64,000 bases of DNA from Aquila chrysaetos chrysaetos (Eukaryota; Chordata; Aves; Accipitriformes; Accipitridae): the NCBI RefSeq assembly GCF_900496995.4, contig NC_044029.1:14818001-14882000 (forward strand). Direction: 5' to 3'. A program made the position numbers and the translations under genes. Of the stretch, positions 49,257 through 63,554 are shown piece after piece. The number at the start of each line of letters is the position of its first letter. Within the stretch, counting starts at the first letter, position 1. The notes under the pieces were generated by a model that saw nothing but the letters and a program-made list of their open reading frames with translations, searched no databases and was not told the origin of the DNA.

Positions 49257-50699
49257 CAAAGAGTCATTTTGCACTACCTTAGGCTCATGCTTGAAACTGA
49301 AATTTCAAAACATTTATTCTGGTTGGCTGCAAGGAGAGTTACTTTCAGCTTGAAATCCTCTTATCCCTACTGACACAAAATTACTCTGATATTCCTCACA
49401 GTGTGGCTTATTCAAATTTCACCTTTACTGATGAAGATTTCTAGGCAGTATTTAATAATATGGGTGCTCCTATACTAGTAACAACTTAACCCATGATTTC
49501 AAAGTCATAGGAGTTTTGAGTAAAAGTAAAGTCAACACTTGGGATACATTTAATACAGCTATAATCACAGAATTGCCCTAAAACATTGAGCTAAACAAAA
49601 GCCTATGCCACTACTCCTACAAGAAGGTTTCAAATATTTAGACTACTGATGTCTCAAAACAAATTTATAATCTGTTATATACATGTAAAGGCACTGCACA
49701 CCTTCTCCAGATGAAACTTGTAGTTTATGATATTTACAAAAATGTGCAAATATAAGGTCCCAAACTGTTCAAATGCATTCAGCTGACTTTCACACTTGTA
49801 GTGAAGCTTTCATTACACTGTAAGCATATCCCACTGTGCTAATCCCCTTACAATGCAATTATCACCTACCAGATGGGATGGAGCATTTAATAGGCTAAGG
49901 GGATTATCTTGTCCTTTGTTCTGCCTGGGTAAAGTGCAGAGAACCGCTGTAAAAAGGATAGTGAAATGCTTTGGTGAAGCTATCCCGAGCAATGAGGAGA
50001 AGCTGAGCGTCTCAACCAACTACTGCTCTTGAGAAGGTAAAAGGCAGCTTCTCACAAGTGCCGAAGAATTTTTTGATGCTCCTTTAACAATACCTGGGAT
50101 AAAAGAAGAATTTCTTTTGCCACATAACCTTCTCTCGTGATGCATCATCGGAGTAACAAAATTTAATTGTGATAGAAAGCAAGTCACTGAAGCATACACC
50201 ATACTGTACTAATGTAATACCTAACCCTGAGCTACAGTACAGGAACTATGTAAAGGGAAAAAATGATTCTGTCTTTGACCCTGTAGCTTTTGATCTTATT
50301 TCCGCAAAGGTTTACACATGGCTGGCTACACATACACTGTAAAGATCTGAGTCAGTGGGGTAAGGTCAGAGTTTTCAGTCAAAATATGTTTAACGCTGCT
50401 GCAAGAAAGCTAGTATGCCCAAATATGAAGTCTATATACCGAAAAGCTGAAAGATATTTTAAACACTCTCCACTAACTTAAAAGTGTCTAAAAGATTATT
50501 TTCTATATTGACAATTGTATAAGACAGTGGCCCAAAACCTAATCAAGATTATGCCCTGAAGACTGATCAAGTGCACTGGTATCAATACAGAGTCTCACAA
50601 GAGCATGGTTATTAAAAAGTGAAATGAAGAAAACTTTTAATAATTAGATAGCTCAAATATTGATATTTTTATTGGTGAGCCGTATGTCTACATGATACT

Positions 50700-51330
50700 T
50701 AACAGGACTGTGCTGACGAACTCCAGAGAGCAGAGCGGCGCGGGCCGGCTGCAGCTGCGGGGGAAGAGGGGAAGGCCGGAGGAGCCCTGCCTGCAACCCA
50801 GCTGCACCGCTGCACCTGCCTGCCTGCCTGCTCCGAAGACCTTCAAAATCCTTTTGCAGAGGCTGACGCTTCTCCGCAGCAGCATTTTTGTAAGCGACAG
50901 CGCGTCGTTGGAGGCTGCCGAGCGAAGCAGTCGCGTGCAGCCTGTCCACGCTCCCGCCGAGGGAAGCGGTGCAGGCGCTGGAGGCCACGCTGGCAGCTGC
51001 CTGCACCCCTAACAGGATCGCACCTCGCTAGAACCACCGCCGCTTGTTCTGAGGGTGAACCACAGCACAGATCACAAGAGAGAAACGTGGCAATTCACGC
51101 TGCTATCCAGCCCTGTAACAAAACGAACAGCGCGATAAAGCGAGGCAGCCGCTGAGGACCAGTAACTGAAAGGGCAGGAATCGGGATTGGAGTCTGAAGC
51201 TGCAGCTGCCGTAGCCAGGCAGCTTTGCTTCTCGCTTGTTCCTAGGCTAACAACAGCAGCCGATTTATCTACTTCCCAGTAGTCGCCAGTGTCAGTGAAC
51301 GGCTGGTAAACTTCTGAATCAGAGCACCTA
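50700..51330. promoter_or_regulatory. GC-rich block in the CNOT2 5' intron
   Basis: A local rise in GC and CpG content (densest at about 50735-51020), with scattered CpGs and (CTGC)n-like runs at 50813-50832. It could be an alternative promoter, an enhancer or the first exon of a non-coding RNA. A plus-strand donor-like TTTTTGTAAGC occurs at about 50886-50896. No recognisable protein is present in any frame. Confidence 0.35.
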
Positions 51331-54300
51331 TCCCTGTGCAGATGTTTATAATATTACAGCAGGTTTACGCAATGACAGTGTCAGATGGTTGCCAAGTTAG
51401 CAGTCAGCATCTTCCTATCCACATTAACTTATTCCGGTTTTCACTAACATTTTCGTTAGTCAGTCACGCTACAAGCATATGCATAGATATTGAAAAAACA
51501 CTGTTGCAGAACTATTTATAAGAAGGTGTGAGAATAACTGGGGCTGTGCCAAACGCGGGCAGATCTGCAGATGGAGCTTTGTTGCTTATTTCTTAGGAGA
51601 CAACAAGCCACCAGGAAACCTCATACACAAGGACTGCAGCTCCTTTTTCACAGACTGAGAGATCAGTGTCCAATCAAATACAAAAGCAGATACAGCAAAG
51701 TTCATGCAGCACTTAAAAATACATTTTAAGCCCTTTGGAAAGTAACACTGACCTTCACAGGGTCTAGACTGATGGGGTGAAAGGTAGTAATCAGCTCCTG
51801 TATTTAAATCCCTCATTCATACATATATACCTATAAACACACACACACATTTATGCCAACACAATCTCACAGGAGTGGTACTCCAGTCGCATAGCAATTT
51901 TCTTAAGCAAAGAATTCCTGTCTACTCAGCCTAATTTCATACAGATCGCTCTCCTAATCCTGTAACTACTTCTCCTGTTCTACCGTGGGAACTCAGTCTT
52001 CTGTTGCACAAGACACACTGGCAGCATAACCATTCATTAAAAATGTAAAAATGGTGCACTTCTGTCAATTCATCCTTTAGGATAATATTGCCAAAGTACT
52101 TACAACTCCCACTGGTAGACCCATGTACAAATATTATTAGAAAATATTCATGGTAAAAGAGGAAAGAAAGGGAAGGAGCTATATGTTAGGATGGAGTTCA
52201 GAGAACTAACCAGCTGTGCTTACCACAAACCAAGCCCAATTCTGATCAGATGAACACAAGCACGTCATCTTTAAAAATCAGATTAACCCACAACTTCAAG
52301 TTAATGTTAACCAAGCAAAATGCAGTCACAAACCTGATAAGACCTTTAAATTCTTCTGTGGAACATTTCCTAACAACAACCACTACCGGGTAACTAAAAG
52401 CAGCGTACAAATGTTAAGAACTTGAAGCATCTAATAAGCAGTTTGCTGCGGTCATTGACCTTTATCCTTCAGCTAAGTACAGAACACACGACAACCAACA
52501 ATACTTATTTAAAAAAAAAATAAAATTTAAAGAAAACAGATTTCAAGAAAAATCCTTTTCATTGCAAGTAACGCTGCAGTATAGCATACTTCAGTACATA
52601 AAAACTTGTTTGTTAGCAGTAACTGAAAATACATTATTGACACAGAATTTGTAAGGAAAAACTATTAAAAGTTCTGTTATCTTAAGCTGCAAAAAGATCT
52701 TCTCTATAATCACTTATAAAGTGATATTATGATTGTATATTAAATTAGTTTAACAGCCTGAAGCAAATTATAGTATTAAAATATGAAAACTAATTATATT
52801 TCTGTTTTGCAATATTACTACAGGTAGTGCCTAAGGAGAGCTCACTCACAACATTAACATAGCCAACTCTAAACTAAGAGGATACTACAAATTCTCCCTG
52901 GAAAATGAGTATTTTTAATTTTGCATTGAGCAGAAAAATCAATCATTGCATTACAACTGATTAAACTCATCTTTATGAGAGCTGAAAACTATATACAGTA
53001 ATACAAGTCTAAAAAAAAGAAATCACATTAGGAATTTCAGCAATATCTTCCCTTTCCTGCTCCTCCAATGACGATAGCATTTGTCAACATGCACACTATT
53101 ATTACATGAGACCAATGTGAAATTGTTATCTCAGTCTAATGTTACGGAGCTTCCACCCATTTATATACTAAGGCTTCTGATGTTGCTGTTTAGGTCTTAC
53201 TGAGCAAGTTAGTAATTTACTCTATTTTTCTCTTCTGTTACAAATCAATGTTTCCACAAAAGGTAACATACTTGCATATCCACAGTATCTACAAAAGTGA
53301 CCCTTAATGAGGCCTTCAGTGAGAAGCAAGTGTCTCAAAAAATAAGTGTCTATCAAAAGTCACATGTTGCTAACCACAAAATCAGCCTGCAACTTAAATC
53401 AAAATATAGAATTTGGAATTTCATCAGTTGATAAAAGATAGCATAAATTCAATTTATAGTAAAAACTGCTACTGTTTATGGTCCATCAATGATAATTCCT
53501 ATTTGTCCCAAACTGGAACTGATATGCAATAGGATATAGACTACCAACTTGCTAGATGCAAAAGATCTCTCAAATCCCAACGCTTTAGTGATAAGTTACA
53601 GCTATTAAAAAACACCATGAATAGTACACTGGTACAAATAGATACATTTTCTTTTCAGGCTGAAAGACAAAACAAAACTGGAAGTTGAGATCCTTTGTTT
53701 CCTCATTTCATTTCACAATCACAGTCACTCCATTTCTCCAAGGTGACCGATAACCTCTAACACTATACTATATGCTTATGCTATGGTAGCCCTTCAAGCA
53801 ACAACTTTGTAGTATCAACAATACATAATAATGGAAAATGGAACATTTCACTATATTCCTTTTTTGTTACAAAGTCTTTTTCCCTTGATGAGCGTAATAC
53901 TGGCACAGATTTGTACTCACTGTAAGAATACAAAAGTAAAATGGGTGTTTTGTCCATCTTTAAGAACTGGGTTTATATTATTTTAACTTACGTAAGTATT
54001 TTTAAGTTTAAATCTCAGAAATATGGAAGACTGAAATGAAGACCACCACAATATGAGACACAAATCCAACAAAAAACTTGAAGGTTGGATAGCATTTGGA
54101 ACAATCTCATAGTACTTGTGTCGTATGGTTCACGAACTGAATATTTTCCAAATTCACAGAGCACTGTAGAAAATAACAGCCATAAAGCAACTCTTATTTA
54201 CAGACTTACTTAGGTCAAGTCTCAAGGTTGTTCAAGATATAACCAGTCTCCTTAACACACTGCATATTATTTCCTTTTTGAAAGGAAAGACCATGACAGA

Positions 54301-57300
54301 TGAGATGCGTAGCAACTTCCATGCAGGAACTCCAGACAAAAATTTTGAGCATGAAGGAAATAAAGAATATATAGTTATGATTTTAGACTATCCTCCACTC
54401 ATTCTCAAGAACAGCCATCTACAAGGTAAAATTTTTCAAGTGTTCTATAAAGTATAATAATGCTTTCAAAAGCTACACTAATACTGTGAATCTCTGCTGC
54501 ATTGAAACTCTGTCAGGAAAATGCAGTCCCTAACATCAAACAAGCCACAGGAATTCTCCTGACCAAGATCTACATGCTAACTCTTTTAAACCTTTAACCA
54601 TCCTTAACTATTACAAAAATGAACATTTTTTAAACACTCCTGAAATAAAACAGGAAGAAAAAGAAAAACTATCCCGCATTAAAATAAAAGGAAGCCAACA
54701 TTGAAATTGCTAAAGCTAAACTTGAAAATTGAGATTACAAGAAGCTCCATTTGGTTTCATAACATGGTTGACACCATGCCCACCCTGGGGCAGATTCCTT
54801 CTATTAATCACAGGCACAAGATCTGTAAGATGTGAGAAACCAACAGTGGCTGGGTTTTTGCACTAAGCTGTGTAGATACCTTTCATGGGTCTGATCAACG
54901 AAATGTACTCACTTAGGAAATAATCTTTGGACACCCCATTCAACAAAATCCAAACACACATAAGAAATATATTTCAAAGATGAGAAAGGCAGCAAGGGAT
55001 CTCAAAAAGTGACCATACGAGCAAACGAACTAGCACTCCATCTAGAGCAGCTGTGGGGAGAAACCAAGAAGATCCCAGATGCATTCCACCTTATTTAGTG
55101 ATGTGACCTGAGGAGAAGCAGGAGCGTGTCCTTTGTAGACCTGTCAAGGAAGTCACAAGTCCTGACTAACCACACGCATATGCATACCCACACACATACT
55201 GTAAAACACAAAGCTGGATTATCTGTCAAAGACACGGTTTAAGAATTTTGTCGATAAGGAACAACTATTACTTGTCTGATACTATAAATAATATTATTTA
55301 CTCAATAATAAGAAAAAAAACCAAACCCAATATACCACCTTCAACAGCCTATCCAAACTGTGAGGATATTTACCCACTTTCTCTCCTCTTGATGCTTCCA
55401 GTCATTTGTAGTATTTACAGTCCATTCAAGACTAAGAGTGGTTCTAGACTTAATTTAAGATAGCATTTCTGACTTACTATTGTAAAACGTTATACGCTTG
55501 GCTGTGCAATGCCCTTCAACTCTAAGGTTTCACCATGAAAGATTTAGAAAGAAGTGACAATTGTGCCAGTAACTTTAGGGGGCAATATGTTGGCTCGTAC
55601 GTTTAAATTCAATGCTAATTTAAGTATGCATGCAGTGAACAACAGTAAGAATCTTGAAAATTAATGATGTACTTACCTACTTAAGACACTCCTCAGCCAT
55701 AATATTTTTTTTTAAAAAAGAAACTACCTCAATTTGTAAACAAAAAGTAACTTTTAAAGCATGTCATCAGTTGATGATCCATCAAGACAATTATCAGCTA
55801 AATATACACTATCTGTGTATCCCATTCATTTACCGACTGTCTTTTGGGAATACCATCAAAGAAGAAAACAGTTACGCTAAGAAGCCAGACTTAACCAAAA
55901 TTAAGTTCAGAAACCAAACAAGCTTCTGAAGTACCTATGTTGTCATGGGAAAACAAAATAAAAACCCAACAAACAAGCAAAGAAGCACATAAAATAACAG
56001 ATAGGCAAACTTGCATTTCTAGTAACTATTACAGTAAACCTGTCTATGAAAACTGGTACTTGGTTAATATGGAAATAGGTCAGTCTTAGAAAGGAGAAAT
56101 TCAGCTGTCAAGTTTGTAAATAAATAAGCAAAAAACAAAATTCCATTCTGGAAAGATAATGAAATTTGCTTCAAATATTCTCATAATAAACTTATTACTA
56201 CAGTGGCACTTCTCCTGGCTGCTCAAAAGCTTATTCTATGAGTTTCGACCAGTATTTTGTACCTCAGCCGTAAGAAAAATTGCCATTGGGTGCTATCAGA
56301 ATGACAACGTCCTACCTTCTTTTGTTTGAAAACCTTTGACTCATCCCATCATGTTCTTCAGAAACGCACTGGTTGAAAACTACTTGCAGTTTTAACTAAA
56401 AATTGATTTTGCAATTGAACAACATTGTAGTTTGCTATATGGACTGCATTAGTGCTTTTGAGTATTTCGCTGTAGCTAAAATAAGTTTTCCTGTATTTCA
56501 GAAATTACCCTTTCATAACAAATTAGAATAAGATATGCTCTAATTCAGCAAGTTAATCTATGTGAATTTTATCTCCAGTTTCACGTCTGGGCTTGCCTTT
56601 TTTGTTGCTTTGTGGCATGTTTTTTTTTTTTTATAAAATAAATAAAAAGGCACTTTACCCAGTTAGAAATTCTAGATCTACTCCGATGCACTCCTCAGCT
56701 CCTTAATAGGGCATATACAATGGTAAAGCCCAGCTTTAAAAGATTAGCAAATCAGCTACTGCACTAAGTTCTTCAGAAATAACAAAATCCTATCATTCCC
56801 TCCCGTCCCCAGAGAAAGAAGTTGGAATTCGGCATTTTCTTAAACATTGCAGTACTCGGAGCAAATTGATAAAAATGGAGTTTCTGTGTTCAGCAGAATT
56901 CTGCTGCAGCAAATGGTGCGTATGGCCAAACTCACATGGTGTATGTGCAGTCTGAAAGCTGGATCAGGTAACTGGAGAAATGAACCCATAAAATCAAATC
57001 ATACTAAGCACATGCAAATTTTTCTTCTCAAAGACTTAGAACTGTCACAGATTCTATGCATTTCTCATGGAGGCAGAAAAGGAAATAGTGACAAAAAAGC
57101 CAACAGTTAAAGAACTTTGCATTTCCTACTCTAAAAACTCATTTCTGTATGAAATAAGTTGTAGAACTAGTTATAATTCAAGTAACTTCAGCTGAAAACT
57201 CAAGGAGGGGTGCCAAGACAATGAGGAGAAGCAGATATGGGGAACAAGAAATTTCAGCCTGAAAAAAACTGTTGCAATTTGTATAAGCAACAGAAAACAG

Positions 57301-57948
57301 GGGATTTCAACAGGGAAATGCCAGTCTGCTGTCAGAGTACTGGTACTATCAACTCCCTCTTTACTGTACTCTCCCTCTGCTAGAATGCACCAAAACAGGA
57401 CAGTTTTACTAGTTTATGTTCCATGCTATGAGTATATGCATATAGCAGAGAAAAGATCCTCAAGGGACATAAATGCACTTCTATAAAGAGAATTAAGCAG
57501 GTTAAGTGATAACCAGACAGGCAGTAAACCAGGTTTGGAACTCTACCATCTTAATTCATAGAATCCCCAGACAGGACAGATATGTTAAAAAATGCAAAGA
57601 AATTAAGTATGATTTTTGATGAAAAGCTCAGACCAGTTGGGGGGAGGGGGAGAAACAAACAAACAAACACCTTTTAACAGGTTTTCATTCTTCATTGCTA
57701 TTCAACAGTCATCACAAACAATTTTTTTAATAGCAATTAGAACAGGAAGTTAACTAAGTAAGATTAAGTAGGTCAGACTTCAGCTTCATAATCACGAGAC
57801 GTGCTATGCTAAAATATTTCTTCTCTACCAAGTGTTACAGCTTCAATATCAACATGACGTACTTTGCCACCTCTGATGCTTGGTATCACTCCTAGCCACG
57901 CCACACCTTTTTCTACAAACGACAAACTCAGGTGATGCTGTCCTGGTT

Positions 57949-58525
57949 TCAGTGGGGATAGCAATAATTTTCTTTCTAGTAGCTGGTATAGTGTTGTGTT
58001 TTGGATTTACTGTGAGAAGAATGTCGATAACACACTGATGTTTTCAGTTGCTGCAAAGTAGTGTTTATACCAAGTCAAGGGTTTTTCAGCTTCTCATGCC
58101 CAGCCAGCAAGACGGCTGGAGGGGCACAAGGAGTTGGGAGGGGACACAGCCAGGACAGCTGACCCCAACTGGCCACAGGGGTATTCCATACCATGTGACG
58201 TCATGTTCAGTATATAAACTGGGGGGAGTTGGCTTGGGGGGGGAGCAGATCGCTGCTCAGGGACCAACTAGGCATCGGTCAGCAAGTGGTGAGCAACTGC
58301 ACTGTTCACCACTTGTTTTGTATATTCCAATCCTTTTATTATTGTCTTTTTTTATTATTACCATCATTATTATTTTCTTCCTTTCTGTCCTATCAAACTG
58401 TCTTTATCTTAACCCATGAGTTTTACTTTCTTTTTTCTGATTCTCTCCCCCGTCCCACTGGGTAGGGGAGGAGTGAGAGAGCAGCTGTGTGGTGCTTAGT
58501 TGCCGGCTGGGGTTAAACCACAACA
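57949..58525 (+). mobile_element. Solo-type endogenous retrovirus LTR (ERVL-like, avian)
   Basis: A 577-bp element beginning TGTCCTGGTTTCAG and ending AACCACAACA, with the TG...CA ends expected of an LTR. It resembles a family common in neoavian genomes. It has a TGACGTCA element (58196-58203), a TATATAAA box (58211-58218), then a T/ATT-rich stretch and a CTGTCTTTAT-containing region typical of R/U5. No gag, pol or env sequence lies beside it on either side, so it is probably a solo LTR. The flanking pentamers are GATGC and GATAA, a poor match for a target-site duplication. It lies antisense to CNOT2. Confidence 0.8.
58196..58218 (+). promoter_or_regulatory. CRE and TATA box of the LTR
   Basis: A perfect palindromic cAMP-response element TGACGTCA (58196-58203) is followed after seven bases by TATATAAA (58211-58218). 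The spacing fits a retroviral LTR core promoter directing plus-strand transcription from about 58245. Both sites are intact; activity is not shown. Confidence 0.65.
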
Positions 58526-59533
58526 GATAAGCACTGTTGGTCCATGTGCGCAACCTGGAAAACAAACTAGGTCCTAATCTAGTCCAAACCAGCCAATTGC
58601 TCTCACTAGGGTCCCACTTGTGAAGCACAGATAATTGCTCCCAGTATTACAGAAATGATATAAAGGTTTCATTAATAAGGAGCATCTCAGTAACCTTTTA
58701 TATGTTGATGAGTCCCCTAAGAAGATATAAAAACCAAAAGAAAATCCTTGGTGGAGTAACATGCAAACTTTATTTTCCACCGAAACAAGGTGGTAACCAT
58801 TTTTCTGAATTATGCCCATTGTAACTAGTATGTTAATAGCTGATGTTCCTCCCAAGAAAGAGTCCTTAACTGTTCTGCAAACCAATTTCCCTGCTACTTA
58901 TGAAAGTGAGGAAAGCCATTTGCCCATGTGGAGGACAGATATATATTTGATTGCCAGCATCCTTGCAAACAAAGGCTCTATTTTTTGGTACTTCACAACA
59001 GACTCTACAAATTCATCTGCAAGCTTCATTATGCTCCCTCTTTTTAAAACATCTACACATTTAGTTACACGCCAGCCTAGTGTGACATTATACTCAAAAG
59101 AAAAAATATATATATACTTAAGCCTCCTAAATGGTAAGACATAGTTAAAATAAAATAGCCTTAAATAAAAGTGGCACACTAAACCAACAGCTTGTGTACT
59201 GATAGCCAAACATCTTACTCATTTTGTACAATTTAAAGCCTTTTAATTCACACGTAAACTGCATCCCACTGCTTCAAAACATTTGCTGAATTTCTTGCGT
59301 TTGCCAAATCAGAAACTTTTACAAGGAAAGCTGGTGGTGAGGAAAAAGAAAACAACACTCCCACAGGGTCTTAGGGAGGCTTTAGCCCTCCAGGGGATGC
59401 AAAATTGAAGACCGCCAGCAGCAACAATACTGGCAGGGCAGGGGGTGGTAGCATGGGGACAGGAGTGGATGAGTTGGAGACATGAAGGTCAGCTGGGGCT
59501 CACAAGCAAGGGAAGATGGTTGCTGCAGTTACC

Positions 59534-59566
59534 TTTTTTCTTTTTTTTTTTTTTTTTTTTTTTTTT
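59534..59566. repeat. T-rich homopolymer tract
   Basis: T6-C-T26 on the plus strand, in the CNOT2 5' intron. No element attached to it is recognisable, so a retroposon tail cannot be claimed. Confidence 0.85.
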
Positions 59567-60732
59567 GCGTAACAACCGATTCCATTAACTTTTTAAGATA
59601 GCAGCACTGCCTACCTATTCCTTCCTGGATACAGCCAAAACTGTCGTGTTTGGTTAATCTAAAACATTGTATTTCAAATAAGCCCTGGTTTCCCAAGCAT
59701 TTCCTGCAGTTAAGCACTATACAGTCAGATGTAGATCATGATTAATGGAGTAGCAACAGGAATTTCTTTTTTTTTTTTTTTTTCCCCTTTCATTAGTTGG
59801 ATGGCGTTTGTTGACATTAAGTAAATCAGTACTAGACCCATTTCTACTCTAGATTTGCAGAGGCAGGGCAGGGGGAGCAGGGGGAAGGTATGTTATTGGG
59901 GTTCTTTTTCTTTAGGGATCACAAGATAGAGGAGGACAACTGAAAAAGAGCACAACTAATTTTTAAAGATTTATCTAACAGAACATTCACACATACGGTA
60001 TTTGATGCAAGCTGCTGACCATTTAGAGGTAAAAACAGTATTTTTACTTTATGTTTAATTTTAAGAAATACAGGGTTCCTTTTGGTTTGGGTTTCTTTTT
60101 TTTCCAGAGGTATTCTAAAAATAGAAATAGTTGAGATATTCTGGCCAAAAAATTCATTCTGCACACACAGCCCATCAAGCATCTTGTCTTACCTTAAAAT
60201 ACGACTGGAAAATTCAAAACATTAAGTATGTTTAATATATTGAACCCTTGAAGGGAAAGAAATATTTATGAGCTGCCACAACTTCCTGGCAGCATACTTG
60301 CTTCTCAGTGACTCTCCTTCTCCAGACTAATGGTACGTTCTGCAAAAGCAGAAACATTTACCAAGAGCACAGACAGGTTAAAGGTAAATTCATGTATGGC
60401 TTTTTAGCATGTCCTCCTAAAACATACTTAAGAGAGTCTGCGACTCTTCAGGGCAAACACAAAAATGCAAAGTTAAAGTTAAAGTCTTCTACCCTTTGGG
60501 GGTTTTTGGGGAGAGGTTTTTTTGGTTTTTAGATGAAAGTCTTAAGACGCTTTAGGAAGCATGTTTCTCAAAATATTCCAGGGCCTGTTTCTTGTAACCT
60601 TCTCACTACACAGCCAGGCTATGTTGTGATTACAGCTGTACCAGGTTCAGCTATAAAATAAAGTATAACAAAACAACTTTGATGTTTTTACATCATATCT
60701 AAAGAACAAGGACACAACCAGTCTTAAAAAAG

Positions 60733-60752
60733 TAATAATAATAATAATAATA
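60733..60752. repeat. (AAT)n microsatellite
   Basis: Six to seven uninterrupted AAT units in the CNOT2 5' intron. Confidence 0.85.
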
Positions 60753-63554
60753 AAAATTACTGAATTTATTTTAAAGATAATGAAAAAGTACCAGAATTAT
60801 TTAAGACTTGAAATTGCTGAACTGCATTTCTTCACCGATTTTTTTATTATTAAGTGTTAATTGATGTTAGTAAAGAATTTTCAGACTTAGATACTATTCC
60901 ACACTGGAAAAGATAAATTACAGACTCTGAGATCCCTACCATGCTATCACAAATACAATCACCAAATAAAATTAAGAAAGCAGTAAATGCATCTATCATG
61001 CCTTTTCACTGTACTGATCTTCACACATTTAATTTAAACCTCTTCAATATTCTGTTCTCCATTAAGGTTGTCAAAAAATGACTTAATCCAGCTACGCACT
61101 CTCTTATTTAAGCAGGTGGACTTCAGTCAGACTCCCATATTGTAAAATTCTGGCTCAATATAAACTGTAAACTTTGTTTAAATATCAGAAACTGAAAGAA
61201 CATGTCACTTTTCATTTTAAAGCAATTCCCCTTTGAAGAGACAGACTTTACGCCACAACATTTTAAAATAGAGCTACCTCAAATTGGCAGTCTAAGCTCA
61301 GACTGCAAGTGTTGCTTAGACCTGGCCCAAGTCCCAGACATGGGATGGTCCCCTCCATCTCGTACCTTTCTCACAGTTTCTCAGAGAACAGTCGCATGTA
61401 TTTAGAGCTCCAAGACAGGATGGCAATGTTTAGCACCTCAACAGCCTGGTAAAACAAGCAACAGGGCATTACTTCCCGTTATTCTGTTCTCACTAAAAAA
61501 ATCAGAGTATTTTTACTGAAAATGGGACTACTCAACCTTCAGCTAATGTATATAGTCTTGCTCACAATGAAAGTTCTGTAGTTAGTGAAGTGCTTGCAAA
61601 TGCAAGACCTCAGCTTTCAGTTTTTCTTTTCTTACAGCTGATTTCTTAAGATTGAAAAGTTATCCTGACCAGCAGCATCACTATACTGTCATCTAGAGTT
61701 GCAGTAGCAAAACACTGAAATCAATTTTAGTCTCAGCCCATTTTACCACTATTGCAGATGGGGAAAACACAGGGGTGTAAATCATTACACTGCAATCCGA
61801 TGCCAAATACTTTCAAGTCTTCTCAGGGTCAGACAAGTCCTGGAAGAAGTTCTTGCTTCTTAAGTGATAGAATCCCTTCCCTGCCCTCCCCCACCCTGCA
61901 CAATCTTGAAGCAGAACTCTTAAAAGTTTTGCTTTTAAAAAGACACATTGTTCCAGCATTAAATCTTGTCCAGGAAAGACAAAGACAGACTAATTTCTTT
62001 ACCACATTTTCAAAATCCAAATGAATACTCTAAAGGCATGGATATGTCTTTCTCTGAGCATCAGGCTGGTGAGAATATGAAGAGCGACACATTTCATCAT
62101 GAACCTATACACTGGATAACTGGAGGCAGTTACACATTACATAAATTTGTAACTATTCTTAAATTGAACAAAACATCACCCACATATTGCAGCTCTCTTT
62201 CAATGACAGGAAGCGTACAATAATTAGCTCTCAAAAACTACAAATGGCAAAAGCATTTACAAATACTGAAGTATTCTTTGTGTTTGATCTCCTTCATTAC
62301 TGTCATTTTTAAAAGGGTTTCTGAATCTCTGTGGAGCCATAAGCTTTTTTACTGCACCGTTAAATAAATGTATTCTTTACCACTTTTGTTAACCCTTCCT
62401 CCCTTTTTAAAAGGGAAGTTATCAAAATGCTTATTGCTAAAAAGAAAAACATTCCTGGAGGCAGTGTATGCAAAGAGTCCATAAAGCAGCACTGTGCACA
62501 ATTCACAACTTCCAAAACCTAGCCACGCACAAAAAAGTATGCTTTTCTAGTTCTGCCCAGAGTTTATCTTCAAAAAGCTAGTTTAGGAACAGCAATAGTT
62601 TTAATGTATACAGCTAAGAATAAAAGAGACAAAAAAACATATTCCGTATAGTGACTGGATATATATCCTACATCAAAAGCTTTCTGCTTATTAATAGAAA
62701 AAAAACTTAACGAGATTGCTGGATCAGCCACATCTAAGTGAAATGAAGAAAAAATTCAGAGTCACAAATGATATTTTAGGAATCTGAACTTAAACAGTTA
62801 TCAAGCAAGTTCTATGCAGACAAATGATCTGCCTCCAAAACTGGAGATTCCTGGAAGGGAGGATCCATTAGCACTCACTGCTTCTGAAGTACTGACCAGA
62901 ATTTCATTAAGCAGCTGCAAAGAAAGGTCTAGATGACTCAACAAACTAAATACCTAATGAAAGTTTTGAAAGCAGAACAAGGCAAAACAGATATACTACT
63001 GATAGTTGGTAGAAAGCAGTTTACTTAAGGCTCAAAGTGATCTTTGAGAATAGGAAGGTTGTTTAGGATGCTCTAAAATTAGTTTAAAAGTGACAGGAAA
63101 TCAGGTACAGGGAGGGAGGAATACAAACAGATAACCATGATCCATTACAGGCTGCAGTCACAAAAATTTCATGGTAAGCAAGTTTTTTTGATTTTGAAGT
63201 GACAGAGAGAAGCCTTCTACACATTCACTGGACAATTCTTACTTTAAGGGGCTGCATAGGAAGTTTTGGGTTTTGTTTTGTTTTGGTTTTTTTTTAATTA
63301 AGGATTCACTACAGTGTGAATCATCACTGAGCAGGATTTTCACAAGGCATAAGGTTTCACAGCAGCAAATTCTACTGTCACAGTCCTGCTCTTGGCTAGC
63401 TTATTAAATTTTCAGCCAGTTGGCTCCTTGCTGCAGCTTTGCTACACGGTGACAGCCACAGTTATAACACACCATAGGCGTAGGACAAGGTAATAGCCAC
63501 AGCCCCAATTTGCACTATCTTAACAGCCAAGAAACTGTATCTGAAGATCAAGGT

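Noticed and set aside
58048..58465. Plus-strand open frames near 58.1-58.4 kb
   Set aside because: They lie within the LTR, which does not encode protein in this family; no retroviral gene is next to it.
59529..59717. Frame ending in a lysine run on the minus strand
   Set aside because: The lysines come from the poly-T tract; not a gene.
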